Of a DNA stretch of 64,000 bases, positions 44,781 to 53,741 are shown one piece after another. The DNA lies in contig NZ_JBGCBY010000010.1 in NCBI RefSeq assembly GCF_041262165.1, positions 1 through 64,000 on the forward strand, read 5' to 3'. Position 1 is the first letter of the stretch. The number at the start of each line of letters is the position of its first letter. The notes beneath the pieces were generated by a model. It ran no database searches. It saw only the letters and a list, made by a program, of their open reading frames with translations, and had not been told where the DNA came from. This DNA comes from Streptacidiphilus sp041262165 (GTDB taxonomy: Bacteria > Actinomycetota > Actinomycetes > Streptomycetales > Streptomycetaceae). A program made the position numbers and the translations under genes.

Positions 44781-45086
44781 TCGTGCTGCTGCTTTCTTGC
44801 CGGTAATTCCTTGCCGAAGGCCTGTGCAGCGCATCGTAACCGTCGGCCATTCCCTGTAAATCCTTGGAATATGCCATACGGGGGCGCATGTTCCGCAACT
44901 GCCCGTGCCTGAACGGTTACGCTCCGGCTGCACAACGTGCAGCATGGACCCGGGTCGCCCGCGCGTTGCGGATGCTATCCAACGGGGCGATTCTGGACAC
45001 GTCTCGGATCGTAGCCACGTGGTAACTCCGCGCAGTTTCCGATAGGGCGCGGAGTCTGTCTCCGGCCTAGCGGGAGGAGTTGGCGC
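44781..45086. promoter_or_regulatory. Divergent regulatory region (306 bp)
   Basis: Between the divergent PLP-enzyme and HATPase genes. On the minus strand TTTACA (44855-44860) and TACGAT (44833-44838), 16 bp apart, are a good promoter for the PLP gene. On the plus side no clear consensus pair is found, but GGGAGGAG lies 8 bp before the HATPase GTG. No ORF or RNA gene could be supported. Confidence 0.6.
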
Positions 45087-45764
45087 GTGTTGGAGTCTCG
45101 TGTACAGCTGAGTCAAGAGGTTCAGCAGGATCAGGACCGGCAGTACGAGCTGCGGCTCACGGCGGAGCCCCAGCGGCTCGGCATCGTCCGCAGGATCGTC
45201 TCCGCCCACCTGCGCCACTGGAATCTGACGTACCTGGTGGACCCGGCGCTGCTGGGAGTCACCGAACTTATCGGCAACGTCCACCGCCATGTCGGCTCGC
45301 AGGCCGACTGCCTGCTCAGGATCAGCGCCGCCGACGGCTGCCTCCGCTGCGAGGTTCGCGACGGAAGCACCGCACTCCCCCGCCTGCTGAATCCCGACGA
45401 GGAGGACGACAGCGGACGCGGGCTGCACCTCGTGGCCGCCCTCAGCAAGGAGTGGGGAGCCGAGGTCGCGGACGACGGCAAGGTCGTCTGGTTCGCCCTC
45501 GAGACGACCCTGTGTCTCGCGGAGCGGGCCGGGAGACAACCGGAGCTGGTCGAACCCGCTCAGGTCGAACCCGATCGCGTCGAACCAGCACCGGTCGAAA
45601 CCGGTCTGGTGGACCCTGACCTGGTGGACACGGGTCTGGTGGACGCTGACCTGGTGGACCCCGGCCGCCCGGCCGCGCCGCTGCGGATCGCACCGCTCGG
45701 CGCATGGTGGGCGGCCCCGCCCCAGGAGGAGCGGGGCCGGGTGCCGGTGCGGGCCCGGGCCTGA
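45087..45764 (+). CDS. HATPase (anti-sigma/RsbW-like) with pentapeptide-repeat tail
   Basis: This 225-aa protein has a GHKL ATPase domain in its first ~140 residues: N-box ELIGNVHRH (E60, N64), G1 box VRDGS (D92) and G2 box GRGLHLV (110-116). In actinomycetes such proteins are commonly anti-sigma kinases or regulators. The C-terminal tail is a run of eight five-residue repeats (VEPAQ, VEPDR, VEPAP, VETGL, VDPDL, VDTGL, VDADL, VDPGR) encoded by 15-bp units. The start GTG 45087 has GGGAGGAG upstream. No cognate sigma factor or anti-anti-sigma gene is adjacent. Confidence 0.88.
   Translation: MLESRVQLSQEVQQDQDRQYELRLTAEPQRLGIVRRIVSAHLRHWNLTYLVDPALLGVTELIGNVHRHVGSQADCLLRISAADGCLRCEVRDGSTALPRLLNPDEEDDSGRGLHLVAALSKEWGAEVADDGKVVWFALETTLCLAERAGRQPELVEPAQVEPDRVEPAPVETGLVDPDLVDTGLVDADLVDPGRPAAPLRIAPLGAWWAAPPQEERGRVPVRARA
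45549..45668. repeat. Eight 15-bp repeat units in the HATPase tail
   Basis: Eight consecutive 15-bp units begin at 45549, 45564, 45579, 45594, 45609, 45624, 45639 and 45654. Early units start GTCGAA, later units GTGGAC. They encode pentapeptide repeats VE/VD-P/T-x-x. Confidence 0.92.
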
Positions 45765-45827
45765 CGGCCGGTCACCGCACCGCTCACGCAACCACACACT
45801 GCACGGCGAACTCACTACACCGCGAAC

Positions 45828-48428
45828 TCACCGCAGCGCGATCGCGGTCAGCACCTCCAGCCGTGCGGCCCGGCGGGCCGGGCGCACGGCGGCGAGGGCC
45901 CCGGCGAACATCCCGGCCAGCAGCACCACCGTCAACTGCGGGACCGGCAGCGCGAACGAGGCCGTCCCGGCGCTGTCCGTGGCCCGAACCAGTGCCCAGC
46001 CCAGGAAGGCCCCGAGGCCCAGGCCCCCGGCCGTGCCGAAGGCCGCGACCAGTACCGACTCCCAGCGCACCATCGAGCGCAGTTGCGCCCTGGTCTGCCC
46101 GACCGCCCGCAGCAGCCCCAGCTCGCGGGTGCGCTCGTGCATCGCCAGGGTCAGCGTGTTGGCGATGCCGAGGAGTGCGATCAGGACCGCGAGCGCGAGC
46201 AGGGCGTAGACCACGGACAGCATCATGTCGATGCCCGAGGCCGCGGTGGTCGCGTACTCCGCGCGGTCCTGGACGGTGGGGCCGCCGTACGCGGCGACGG
46301 CCTGCTGCACGGCCGCCTTGCCGTCGGCGAGGGAGACGCCCGGCCTGAGGCTGACCGCGATCAGGGTGTCGGAGTCCTGGGTGCGGTGCGGGGCCCAGGT
46401 CTGCGGCGTGACCAGGTAGTCGCCGACGACTCCCGCGTCGGAGTAGACCGCGCGCACGGTCATCGACTGGTGTGCGCCGTCCGCGAAGGCCACCGGGACG
46501 CTGGTCCCCACCTGCCAGCCGTGCTGCGCGGCGACCGCCTGGGAGACGGCGATCCCCTCCGTGCCGAGTGAGCCGACGCTGCCTCGGGTGGAGCCCAGCT
46601 CGACCGTTCCGGCGAGCCGGGAGGGGTCGGTGACGTCGAGTTTGACGGCGTGTCCGGCGACGGTGGCAACGCCCGTGCCCAGCCCGACCACGTTGCGCAC
46701 CTGGGGCAGCCCGGAGAGGGCGGGCACGATCTGCGGGCTGAGCCCGCTGCCGCCCGCGCCGAAGCTGGGTGCGGACACCGCGAGATCGCTGGCGAAGGAC
46801 CGGCTGACCGTGTCGTTCAGGCCGGCCTTGATCGACGCGCCGAAGACCGTGAACAGGCTGACCACGGCGACGCCGACCATCAGCGCCGTCGCGGTCGCGG
46901 CGGTCCGGCGCGGATTGCGGGCCGCGTTGCGCCGGGCCAGGCCGCCGCTGACGCCGCGCATCCGGGGCAGCGGCGCGCCGAGCGTCCGCACGGCGAGACC
47001 CGCCGCGAGCGGGCCGAGGACGATCAGCGCGGCCAGCGAGAGGACCGAGCCGACGGCGGTCAGGGTGACCGACGGGCCCCCCGTCGCGCCGAGCACGGTG
47101 AGCGTCACGCCCGCGCAGGCCACGACGACGCCCAGGAGCGTGCGGCCCCGGCTGCTCCCGCCGGGCTCGACCGCGGTGTCGCGCATCGCGGCGAGCGGCG
47201 CGGTGCGGCCCGCCCGGATCGCGGGCAGCAGCGCGGAGCCGGTGGCGACGACCGTGCCGACCAGCAGCGGGACGACGACGGACGTGGCCGTGACCACCAT
47301 TCCGCCGGTGGGCAGCGACCAACCCAGCGAGGAGAACAGGCCCTTGAGGGCGGTGGCGACGCCGATCCCGCCGAGCAGCCCCGCAAGCGAGGCCGTCAGC
47401 CCCACCGCGACGGCCTCGGCGAGCGTGGCGCCGAGGATCTGGCGGCGGGACGCGCCCAGGGCCCGCAGCAGCGCGTTCTCCCTGGTCCGCTGGGCGACGA
47501 CGATGGCGAAGGTGTTGTGGATGGTGAAGGTCGCCACCAGGAGCGCGATCCCGGCGAAGACCAGCAGCAGCGTGGTGAAGATGCTGAGGAAGCCGGTCGA
47601 GACGTTTGCCGTGTCCTCCTTGGTGGCCTGGGCGCCGGTGACGGCCTCGTCCTGGCTGGGCAGCACGCCGGCGATCCGGCGGACCAGCTGGTCCTGGGTC
47701 ACCCCCGGGGCGGCCTTCACCTGGATGGTGCTGGCCTCGCCCGGCTTGGGAACCAGGTAGCGCTGCGCGTCGGCGAGAGTCAGTCCGGTGAAGGTGCTCG
47801 GGCCCATGCCATCGGCGGTGCTGCCGAAGGTGGCGATGCCGACGATGGTGACCCGCACCGGGCCGGGTGTGCGCAGCAGGGTGGTGTCGCCGAGCTTGAG
47901 GCCGCCTGACTTGGCCGCGCCCCGGTTGATCACGGCCTCACCGGGGGCCTGCGGGGCGCGGCCCTGGACCAGGCGGTAGGGGTTGAGGGCGGGATCGGTG
48001 ATCCAGTTCCCGGCCAGCGTGGGCGGGCCCATGCCGCCCACCGGCTTGCCGTTGCTGCCGACGAGCTGGCCCTCGCCCCGGACGGCGGGGGCGGCGTCGG
48101 CGACGCCGGGCAGCCCGGCGATGCGCTGCGCGAGGGAGGCGTCGATCGGGGCGCGGACGCCGCCGGCCCCGCCGCCCGCCGCGATCACGTTCGCGCTGCG
48201 GACGACGGCGTCGGTGCCGGCGTTGGCGTTGGTGAACAGGGAGCTGAAGTTGGCGCGCAGGGTGTCGCCGAGGACCATCGTCCCGGCGAGGAAGGAGACG
48301 CCGAGGAGCACGGCGAGAAAGGTCCCGGCGAGCCGCCGCTTGTGGGCGCGCAGGCCGCGCAGGCTGAGTCGCAGAGCCGGGACCAGTGTCGGGCCGACGC
48401 GGGAGCCGGAATTCGAGGCCGTGCTCAT
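45828..48428 (-). CDS. FtsX/MacB-like ABC transporter permease
   Basis: This 866-aa permease has two FtsX-like halves. The first has a membrane helix at about 32-55, a large extracytoplasmic domain and a cluster of three helices at ~275-410; the second repeats this arrangement at ~485-860 (LARRNAARNPRRTAATATALMVGVAVVSLF, then VVYALLALAVLIALLGIANTLTLAMHERTRELGLLRAVG). It belongs to the family that pumps lipids or peptides from the outer leaflet. The ATPase stop overlaps its ATG (ATGA), so translation is coupled. The substrate is unknown. Confidence 0.92.
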   Translation of the reverse strand: MSTASNSGSRVGPTLVPALRLSLRGLRAHKRRLAGTFLAVLLGVSFLAGTMVLGDTLRANFSSLFTNANAGTDAVVRSANVIAAGGGAGGVRAPIDASLAQRIAGLPGVADAAPAVRGEGQLVGSNGKPVGGMGPPTLAGNWITDPALNPYRLVQGRAPQAPGEAVINRGAAKSGGLKLGDTTLLRTPGPVRVTIVGIATFGSTADGMGPSTFTGLTLADAQRYLVPKPGEASTIQVKAAPGVTQDQLVRRIAGVLPSQDEAVTGAQATKEDTANVSTGFLSIFTTLLLVFAGIALLVATFTIHNTFAIVVAQRTRENALLRALGASRRQILGATLAEAVAVGLTASLAGLLGGIGVATALKGLFSSLGWSLPTGGMVVTATSVVVPLLVGTVVATGSALLPAIRAGRTAPLAAMRDTAVEPGGSSRGRTLLGVVVACAGVTLTVLGATGGPSVTLTAVGSVLSLAALIVLGPLAAGLAVRTLGAPLPRMRGVSGGLARRNAARNPRRTAATATALMVGVAVVSLFTVFGASIKAGLNDTVSRSFASDLAVSAPSFGAGGSGLSPQIVPALSGLPQVRNVVGLGTGVATVAGHAVKLDVTDPSRLAGTVELGSTRGSVGSLGTEGIAVSQAVAAQHGWQVGTSVPVAFADGAHQSMTVRAVYSDAGVVGDYLVTPQTWAPHRTQDSDTLIAVSLRPGVSLADGKAAVQQAVAAYGGPTVQDRAEYATTAASGIDMMLSVVYALLALAVLIALLGIANTLTLAMHERTRELGLLRAVGQTRAQLRSMVRWESVLVAAFGTAGGLGLGAFLGWALVRATDSAGTASFALPVPQLTVVLLAGMFAGALAAVRPARRAARLEVLTAIALR

Positions 48429-49168
48429 GGTCGGCTCCCCACGGGCACGGGCCGCTCGAACGCCTTCATCCGCTCCAGCACCAGATCGGCGGTCGGTGCG
48501 GCCATCGTGTCGACAAGTCGTCCGTCCGCGAGGAACAGCACCTCGTCGGCGTGACCGGCCGCGCGCGGGTCATGGGTGACCATGACCACGGCCCGGCCCA
48601 GGTCCTGACTGGCCGTCCGCAGCAGGCCGAGCACCTCGCCGCCGCTGCGCGAGTCCAGGTTGCCGGTCGGCTCGTCGGCGAAGACCACCTCGGGACGGGC
48701 AGCCAGGGCGCGGGCCACGGCCACTCGCTGCTGCTGGCCTCCCGACAGCTCGGAGGGGCGGTGCAGCAGCCGGTCGCCGAGGCCGACGACGTCGATCATG
48801 GCGTCGATCCAGTCCTGGTCGATCACCGCACCCGCCAGGTCGAGCGGGAGGGTGATGTTCTCCAGCACGGTCAGCGTCGGCACCAGGTTGAACGCCTGGA
48901 AGACGAACCCGATCCGCTCGCGGCGCAGCAGTGTGAGCCGTCGGTCGTTCAGGGTGGCAAGCTCCTGGTCGCCGACCCAGGCGGAGCCCGCGGTGAGGGT
49001 GTCGAGGCCGGCGGCGCAGTGCATCAGCGTGGACTTGCCGGACCCGGAGGGGCCCATGACGGCGGTGAAGCGGCCCGCCGGGAACTCGACCGTGACGTGG
49101 TCGAGCGCCCGGACCTGGGTGGGGCCGCTCCCGTAGATCTTGACGGCTTCCTCGACCCGGGCACTCAT
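48425..49168 (-). CDS. MacB/LolD-type ABC ATPase
   Basis: This 247-aa ATPase has GPSGSGKST (Walker A), LSGGQQQRVAVARAL (signature) and VVFADEPTGNLDS (Walker B/D-loop), the hallmark of the MacB/LolD/FtsE class, with VMVTHDPRAAGHADEVLFLADGRLV at the end. It drives the FtsX-like permease encoded behind it, with both junctions being 4-bp ATGA overlaps (with the SHOCT gene and with the permease). The operon order is SHOCT-ATPase-permease. Confidence 0.94.
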   Translation of the reverse strand: MSARVEEAVKIYGSGPTQVRALDHVTVEFPAGRFTAVMGPSGSGKSTLMHCAAGLDTLTAGSAWVGDQELATLNDRRLTLLRRERIGFVFQAFNLVPTLTVLENITLPLDLAGAVIDQDWIDAMIDVVGLGDRLLHRPSELSGGQQQRVAVARALAARPEVVFADEPTGNLDSRSGGEVLGLLRTASQDLGRAVVMVTHDPRAAGHADEVLFLADGRLVDTMAAPTADLVLERMKAFERPVPVGSRP

Positions 49169-49512
49169 CGCTTCCCGTCCTGGGGGTCCACGGTGCCGGT
49201 GGCGGGGTTGATCACCGAGGTCAGCAGGTCGTAGCGCTCCCGGTACTCGAACTCGTCGATCTCGCCGTCGGCGTACCGGCGGTTGAGGGTCTCGATCGGC
49301 GACGGCGCGGGCCCCTGCCCGGTCGCCCTCGGTCCGGCCTGCGGGCCGTTCGGCGCCCACGGACCCCACGGCCCGCGTCCGCCGCGCCGCATCGCACCGC
49401 GGAAGACGACCCTCCGCAGGAAGAAGACGACGCCGATCCAGAACAGCGGGACCAGCACGATCCACGGCCCGGGGCCGCCGTGCCAACCGTCCGCCAGCAG
49501 AGTTGCGTTCAT
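49165..49512 (-). CDS. SHOCT-domain membrane protein
   Basis: This 115-aa protein has one membrane helix near the N-terminus (PWIVLVPLFWIGVVFFLRR), a Gly/Pro/Arg linker and a C-terminal SHOCT motif (IETLNRRYADGEIDEFEYRERYDLL, about residues 72-97). SHOCT motifs are short helical oligomerisation modules often found next to transport genes. The start MNATLLADG has GAGGAG upstream. It overlaps the ATPase start by 4 bp and is first in the operon, so it may regulate the exporter; that is inference. Confidence 0.88.
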   Translation of the reverse strand: MNATLLADGWHGGPGPWIVLVPLFWIGVVFFLRRVVFRGAMRRGGRGPWGPWAPNGPQAGPRATGQGPAPSPIETLNRRYADGEIDEFEYRERYDLLTSVINPATGTVDPQDGKR

Positions 49513-49730
49513 GATGGGCTCCTCGATTGCGCCGGCCGCGTCCATCGCGGCTCGCTATCGAGCATCGCCCCGGGCTGGGGCCCTGGTCGTCGTGCCCCGG
49601 CGGGCAGTTGGCCTGCTCCCGGGGGAGTACGCAGCGGCGCCGGGCCTACTTCCCCGCCGCCTTCCGCAGGCCTTCCGCGCGCCAACCGCCCGCCTTCCCT
49701 GCGCCCTTCTCCGCCCCGGAGAGCGCCACC

Positions 49731-50933
49731 TCACCCGCCGAGGACGCCCAGCGGGTCGGCCAGGACGGGGGCCCAGGCGAGCTCCGCCGCGCCCGCCAGT
49801 TCGGAGCGCTCCAGGACGGCCGGTGCGATCGGGATCTGACCGCTGCGCCCCCAGTACGAACGCTCGGCGACGACCCGGGCCAGGCGGTCGGGGGCGGCGA
49901 CCAGCAGCGCGCTGTGGAAGGCGCCGAGGACGACCCGGTCCGGGTTGAGGATGTTGATCACCCCGGCGATGCCCAGGCCGAGCCGGTCGGTGACGTGCTC
50001 GACTGCGCCACGGGCGCGGGCGTCGCCTGCGGCGGCGTCGGCGAGGACGTCGCGGGTCTGGTCGAGCAGGGGGCGCGCGGGGTCGACCTCGCGCCCGGCG
50101 GCGGCGAGCAGCGCGGGCGGGTCTGCCTCGACGTCGAGGCAGCCCCGGTTGCCGCAGGGGCAGAGCCGACCGTCGGGATCCACCGTCAGCTGGCCGACCT
50201 CCAGGGCCAGGCCGGCGCTGCCGGTGTGCAATTTCCCCTCCACGACCAGGGCACCGCCGACGCCCCGGTGGCCCGAGGTGATGTAGAGCAGGTGGCGCGA
50301 GCCGCGCCCGGCACCGTGCCGGTGCTCGGCGAGGGCGGCGAGGTTGGCGTCATTCGCGACGTCCACGGCGACGGACAGACCGGCCGCTGCGACCTGCTGT
50401 TCGAGCAGGTCACCGACGGGCGTACCTGACGGCCAGTCAAGGTACATGGCGGCGACGGCGGTCCGGTCGGGCAGGGCGACCGGCGTGGGGACCGCGAGGC
50501 CGAGGCCGACGCAGCGGCGCGGGTCCGCGGCGATCAGCGCGGCAGCTTCGGTGACCACGGCGTGCAGCACCCGCTCCGGCGAGGCGGGGACCGGCAGGGG
50601 GAAGTCCCGGTGCGGGCCAAGGGCACCGCCGAGAGTGGCGAGGGCGACGGTGAAACCGTCGGCGTGGATCTGCGCGGCCAGGACGACCGGGCCCGACGGA
50701 TCGACGGCGAGACGGTGCGAGGGCCTGCCGCGGGTTCCTCCGGCGGGCCTGGAGTCGACGGTGATCAGGTTCAGCGCCTCCAGCTCGCAGGTGACCGCGC
50801 CGGCGGTGGCGCGGGTGACGCCGAGCGCGCTGGTGAGCGCGGAGCGGGTCGGCGCGGCGCCGGTGTGGACGAGCTCGAGTGCGGGGCCGAGGGCCGCGCG
50901 GCCACGGTCGGCGCTTGTGTGAGTAGGCTGCAC
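49731..50933 (-). CDS. ROK family transcriptional repressor
   Basis: This 400-aa protein has an N-terminal winged helix (LTSALGVTRATAGAVTCELEALNL) and a ROK sugar-kinase-like domain with GLGLAVPTPV and the zinc site CPCGNRGCLDVEADP (three Cys plus an upstream His in GHRGVGGALV). ROK repressors sense sugars; XylR and NagC are examples. It is divergent from an MFS gene with their start codons only 18 bp apart (50933 vs 50951), so one operator region controls both. TTG 50960 is an alternative start but would overlap the MFS coding region. Confidence 0.9.
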   Translation of the reverse strand: MQPTHTSADRGRAALGPALELVHTGAAPTRSALTSALGVTRATAGAVTCELEALNLITVDSRPAGGTRGRPSHRLAVDPSGPVVLAAQIHADGFTVALATLGGALGPHRDFPLPVPASPERVLHAVVTEAAALIAADPRRCVGLGLAVPTPVALPDRTAVAAMYLDWPSGTPVGDLLEQQVAAAGLSVAVDVANDANLAALAEHRHGAGRGSRHLLYITSGHRGVGGALVVEGKLHTGSAGLALEVGQLTVDPDGRLCPCGNRGCLDVEADPPALLAAAGREVDPARPLLDQTRDVLADAAAGDARARGAVEHVTDRLGLGIAGVINILNPDRVVLGAFHSALLVAAPDRLARVVAERSYWGRSGQIPIAPAVLERSELAGAAELAWAPVLADPLGVLGG

Positions 50934-50937
50934 GCTT

Positions 50938-50965
50938 CTATTGTGACTTTGTGCCGCCAATAAAC
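50938..50965. promoter_or_regulatory. Shared divergent promoter of ROK and MFS genes
   Basis: On the plus strand TATTGT (50939-50944) lies 6 bp before the MFS GTG, the geometry of a leaderless transcript. CTATTG (50938-50943) and CAATAAA (50959-50965) form an imperfect dyad that overlaps both starts, a possible ROK site. Confidence 0.45.
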
Positions 50966-52201
50966 AAATCAGCCGTCAGTGTCGCCTCTCCCCCGCCGAT
51001 ATCGGAGTCCGCCTGGTCCCCCGCGCGGATCGCGCTCACCGCCTTCTTCGCCATGGACGGCTTCCTCTTCGCCGGATGGGTCGTCCGCATCCCCGCGATC
51101 AAGGCCGAGGTACACGCCTCCGCAGGTCAGTTGGGCCTCGCCCTGCTCTGTGTCTCTGCAGGGGCGGTCGCCGTGATGGCTCCGGTCAGCCGCCTCTGCC
51201 TCCGCTTCGGCAACCACCCGGTCACCGTCGCCGCGGCCGTCCTGCTCTGCGCCGCCGTGGCGCTGCCCGCCCAGGTCCACTCGGTGCTGGGGCTGGGCGG
51301 GGTACTGCTGCTGTTCGGTGCGGGATACGGCGCCGTGAACGTCGGCATCAACAGCGCGGCGGTGGACCTGGTCGCGGCGGCCGGACGCCCCGTCATGCCC
51401 GCGTTCCACGCCGCGTACAGCCTTGGCGGCCTGATCGGGGCCGGCCTCGGCGGGTTGCTGGCAACGGTGCTGACGCCCGCCCAGCACCTGGGCCTGATCG
51501 CGGTGTTCGGCCTGGCCGTCACCGCCGCCGCCGGACTGCCGCTGCTCCGGCACCGGGTGGTACCTCCGCAGGAGGTCGAGGCGGAGACGCCCAAACAGGC
51601 GACGCCGACCACGGCGACCCCAACCACGGCGACCCCGACCGCGGTGGTGCGCGGCCCGCTGCTGCTCGTCCTGCTGCTCGGCCTGGTCGCCCTCTGCGAC
51701 GCGTACGGCGAGGGCGCGCTCGCCGACTGGGGCACCCTGCACCTCAGCGCCGACCTGCACGCCACGGCCTCGGTCGCCGCCGCCGGCTTCGCCGCGTACT
51801 CGCTCGCCATGACCACGGGACGCCTCGGCGGCACCCGACTGGTGGAGCGCTTCGGACCGACCCGGGTGCTGGTCACCGGTGCCGGCGTGGCCTGCGGCGG
51901 GATGCTGGTCGCGGCGCTCAGCCCCTGGCTGCCGCTGGCGCTCGCCGGGTTTCTGCTGGTCGGGCTGGGCCTGGCCAACATCTTCCCGCTGGCGATCGAC
52001 CGCGCGGGCGCGCTGAACGGACCGAAGGGCGTGGCCACCGCGTCCATGCTCGGCTACGGCGGCATGGTGCTCGGGCCGCCGATCATCGGCTTCCTCGCCC
52101 AGGGGGTGGGGCTGCCGAGCGCGCTGCTGTCGGTGGCGCTGCTCGCCGGGCTCGCTGGGGTCGCCGCACTGGCTGTGCAGCGGGCGGCGGACCGGACGTG
52201 A
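50951..52201 (+). CDS. MFS transporter
   Basis: This 416-aa transporter has 12 membrane helices in two six-helix halves joined by a ~35-residue cytoplasmic linker around residues 200-235 that contains a TATPT repeat coded by 15-bp units. No GxxxDRxGRR motif A is obvious in the first loop; the helix-4/5 region (PAFHAAYSLGGLIGAGLGGLL) resembles sugar/inner-membrane MFS members. It probably moves the sugar or metabolite sensed by the ROK repressor next to it. The GTG start has no ribosome site and fits a leaderless message. Confidence 0.9.
   Translation: MPPINKSAVSVASPPPISESAWSPARIALTAFFAMDGFLFAGWVVRIPAIKAEVHASAGQLGLALLCVSAGAVAVMAPVSRLCLRFGNHPVTVAAAVLLCAAVALPAQVHSVLGLGGVLLLFGAGYGAVNVGINSAAVDLVAAAGRPVMPAFHAAYSLGGLIGAGLGGLLATVLTPAQHLGLIAVFGLAVTAAAGLPLLRHRVVPPQEVEAETPKQATPTTATPTTATPTAVVRGPLLLVLLLGLVALCDAYGEGALADWGTLHLSADLHATASVAAAGFAAYSLAMTTGRLGGTRLVERFGPTRVLVTGAGVACGGMLVAALSPWLPLALAGFLLVGLGLANIFPLAIDRAGALNGPKGVATASMLGYGGMVLGPPIIGFLAQGVGLPSALLSVALLAGLAGVAALAVQRAADRT
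51605..51649. repeat. 15-bp repeat units in the MFS linker
   Basis: Three 15-bp units (51605-51619, 51620-51634, 51635-51649) begin CCGACCACGGCGACC, with a few changes in later copies. They encode the TTATP-type repeat in the central linker. Confidence 0.85.
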
Positions 52202-52210
52202 TCCGCGCGC

Positions 52211-52300
52211 GACTCAGCCGACCGGGACACCGCTGCCCGAGACTGAGCCGACCGCGACTCAGCCGACCGGGACTCAGCCGACCGGGACTCAGCCGACCGG
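52211..52300. repeat. GACTCAGCCGACCGG repeats, 15-bp unit
   Basis: One isolated copy (52211-52225) and four contiguous copies at 52241, 52256, 52271 and 52286; the first of these has two changes, the others are exact. They fill the gap between convergent MFS and acyltransferase genes, and the last copy contributes the acyltransferase stop (52289-52291). Confidence 0.95.
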
Positions 52301-53080
52301 GTCGGCGTCCTCAGCGGTCTGCGGGTGGACCTGGTCCTTCGGCGGCCGCAGATCCCAGCCGATCAGGGCGACCAACTGCTCGTGGGTGATGCCCTCGGGC
52401 ACGGGCTTGGGGGCGACCGTCCGGATCGGCGGCTGCCAGCCCTCGACCGGGGTGTAGCGGCGGACCACCCGGGCAGGTGCGCCCGCGACCACACTGTGGT
52501 CGGGCACGACGCCTCGGACGACGGCGTTCGCGGCGACCACGACGTTACGGCCGATGGTCGCCCCGGGCAGGATCACCGCGCCCGTACCGATCCAGCTCCC
52601 CGAGCCGATCGACACGGCCTCGTTGCGCGGCCACTGCTTGCCGATAGGCAGGTTCGGGTCGTCGTACGAGTGGTTCTCGTCGGTGATGTAGACACCCGGT
52701 CCGGTCCACACGTCGTCGCCCAGGGTGATCGAGTGATGGCCCACGACGTGGCTGTCCCGGCCGATGACGCAGCCGTTGCCGATCCGCACGATCGGCTCGG
52801 GGCCCAGATCCAGGCCCGGCAGGAAGCCGGCCGACATCGACACGCCCTCGCCGATGATGCAGTGGGTGCCGAGCGTGATCCACCGCTCGTTGAACACCGC
52901 CCCGAGCGGGAAGGTCAGCCGGGTGCACTCGCCGATCGCCCCGAAGCGCAGCCGACCCGGCCGCTCGGCGCTGACCGAGCCGGCCTCCTGCACCCACTGC
53001 CAGCCCCGGTGGACCAGCGTCGTCGCAGCCCGGCGGGCGTGGGCCCGCGCTGCGGCGCGTATCTTCTCGGCGAACGGCAT
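52289..53080 (-). CDS. Hexapeptide-repeat acyltransferase
   Basis: This 263-aa enzyme has a left-handed beta-helix of LbH type (VRIGNGCVIGRDSHVVGHHSITLGDDVWTG, AVSIGSGSWIGTGAVILPGATIGRNVVVAANAVV). It belongs to the maltose/galactoside O-acetyltransferase-like group, which transfers acetyl from acetyl-CoA to sugar or polysaccharide hydroxyls, with the catalytic His in the HSYDDP region or nearby. The acceptor is unknown. No ribosome site is seen; TACCGT (53087-53092) lies 6 bp before the ATG, suggesting a leaderless message. Its 3' end lies in the 15-bp repeat array. Confidence 0.88.
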   Translation of the reverse strand: MPFAEKIRAAARAHARRAATTLVHRGWQWVQEAGSVSAERPGRLRFGAIGECTRLTFPLGAVFNERWITLGTHCIIGEGVSMSAGFLPGLDLGPEPIVRIGNGCVIGRDSHVVGHHSITLGDDVWTGPGVYITDENHSYDDPNLPIGKQWPRNEAVSIGSGSWIGTGAVILPGATIGRNVVVAANAVVRGVVPDHSVVAGAPARVVRRYTPVEGWQPPIRTVAPKPVPEGITHEQLVALIGWDLRPPKDQVHPQTAEDADPVG

Positions 53081-53192
53081 GCGGACACGGTAACCGGAAC
53101 CGGCTCGCTTGATCCTCCCGGGGTTACCCGCGGGTCAGCTCGAGAACTGTCGGCCCGGCGAACCCGCCGGCGAACCCACCCCGGCGAAAGCG

Positions 53193-53705
53193 TCAGGCGA
53201 ACAGCGACGCGTGCAGTGGCAGCCAGGCCGCCTTCGGGCAGACCAGCGGCACCTGGGACCGCTCCACCCAGCTCGCCGCGCCGCACTCCGACTCGGGGTG
53301 CGGCGCGGTCGGCAACCCCCGGCGGTCCAGCCGCACGGCGTGGAAGGCCATGAACGCCCGTGCCGGGTACGGGTAGTCGGCGGGCGGAGTGCCGAGCAGG
53401 GTGATCTGCTGGCCGCCCACCAGCGCCACCTGCTCCGGCCGCACGTCGAGGCCGGTCTCCTCGGCCAGCTCCCGCACCGCCGCGTCGAGCGGTGACTCGC
53501 CCTCGTCCAGGTGCCCGCCGGGGACCTCCCAGCCACGGCCCGGCAGGTCCACCCGGGTCAGCAGGGTCCGGTCGTCGGCGTCGACGGCCAGGGCGAAGGC
53601 GGTGGTGACGGTGTACCCCTCGGGCAGCTCGGAGGTCCGCAGTACGTCCATCCGGTGCGGCGGGCTGATCCAGGGGACGGTCAGGGTGGAGAGCACGGTC
53701 GGCAT
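53193..53705 (-). CDS. Nudix hydrolase
   Basis: This 170-aa enzyme has a complete Nudix box (residues 64-86: G64-x5-E70-x7-R78-E79-x-x-E82-E83-x-G85), binding Mg for hydrolysis of nucleoside diphosphates linked to another group. Sanitisation of nucleotides or ADP-ribose/NADH-type hydrolysis are possibilities; the substrate cannot be read. The start codon follows the ECH stop by 36 bp on the same strand, so the pair is probably cotranscribed. Confidence 0.93.
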   Translation of the reverse strand: MPTVLSTLTVPWISPPHRMDVLRTSELPEGYTVTTAFALAVDADDRTLLTRVDLPGRGWEVPGGHLDEGESPLDAAVRELAEETGLDVRPEQVALVGGQQITLLGTPPADYPYPARAFMAFHAVRLDRRGLPTAPHPESECGAASWVERSQVPLVCPKAAWLPLHASLFA

Positions 53706-53741
53706 GACCGTATCCTCCCAGAGCTTCCATTTCCCGTGTGG

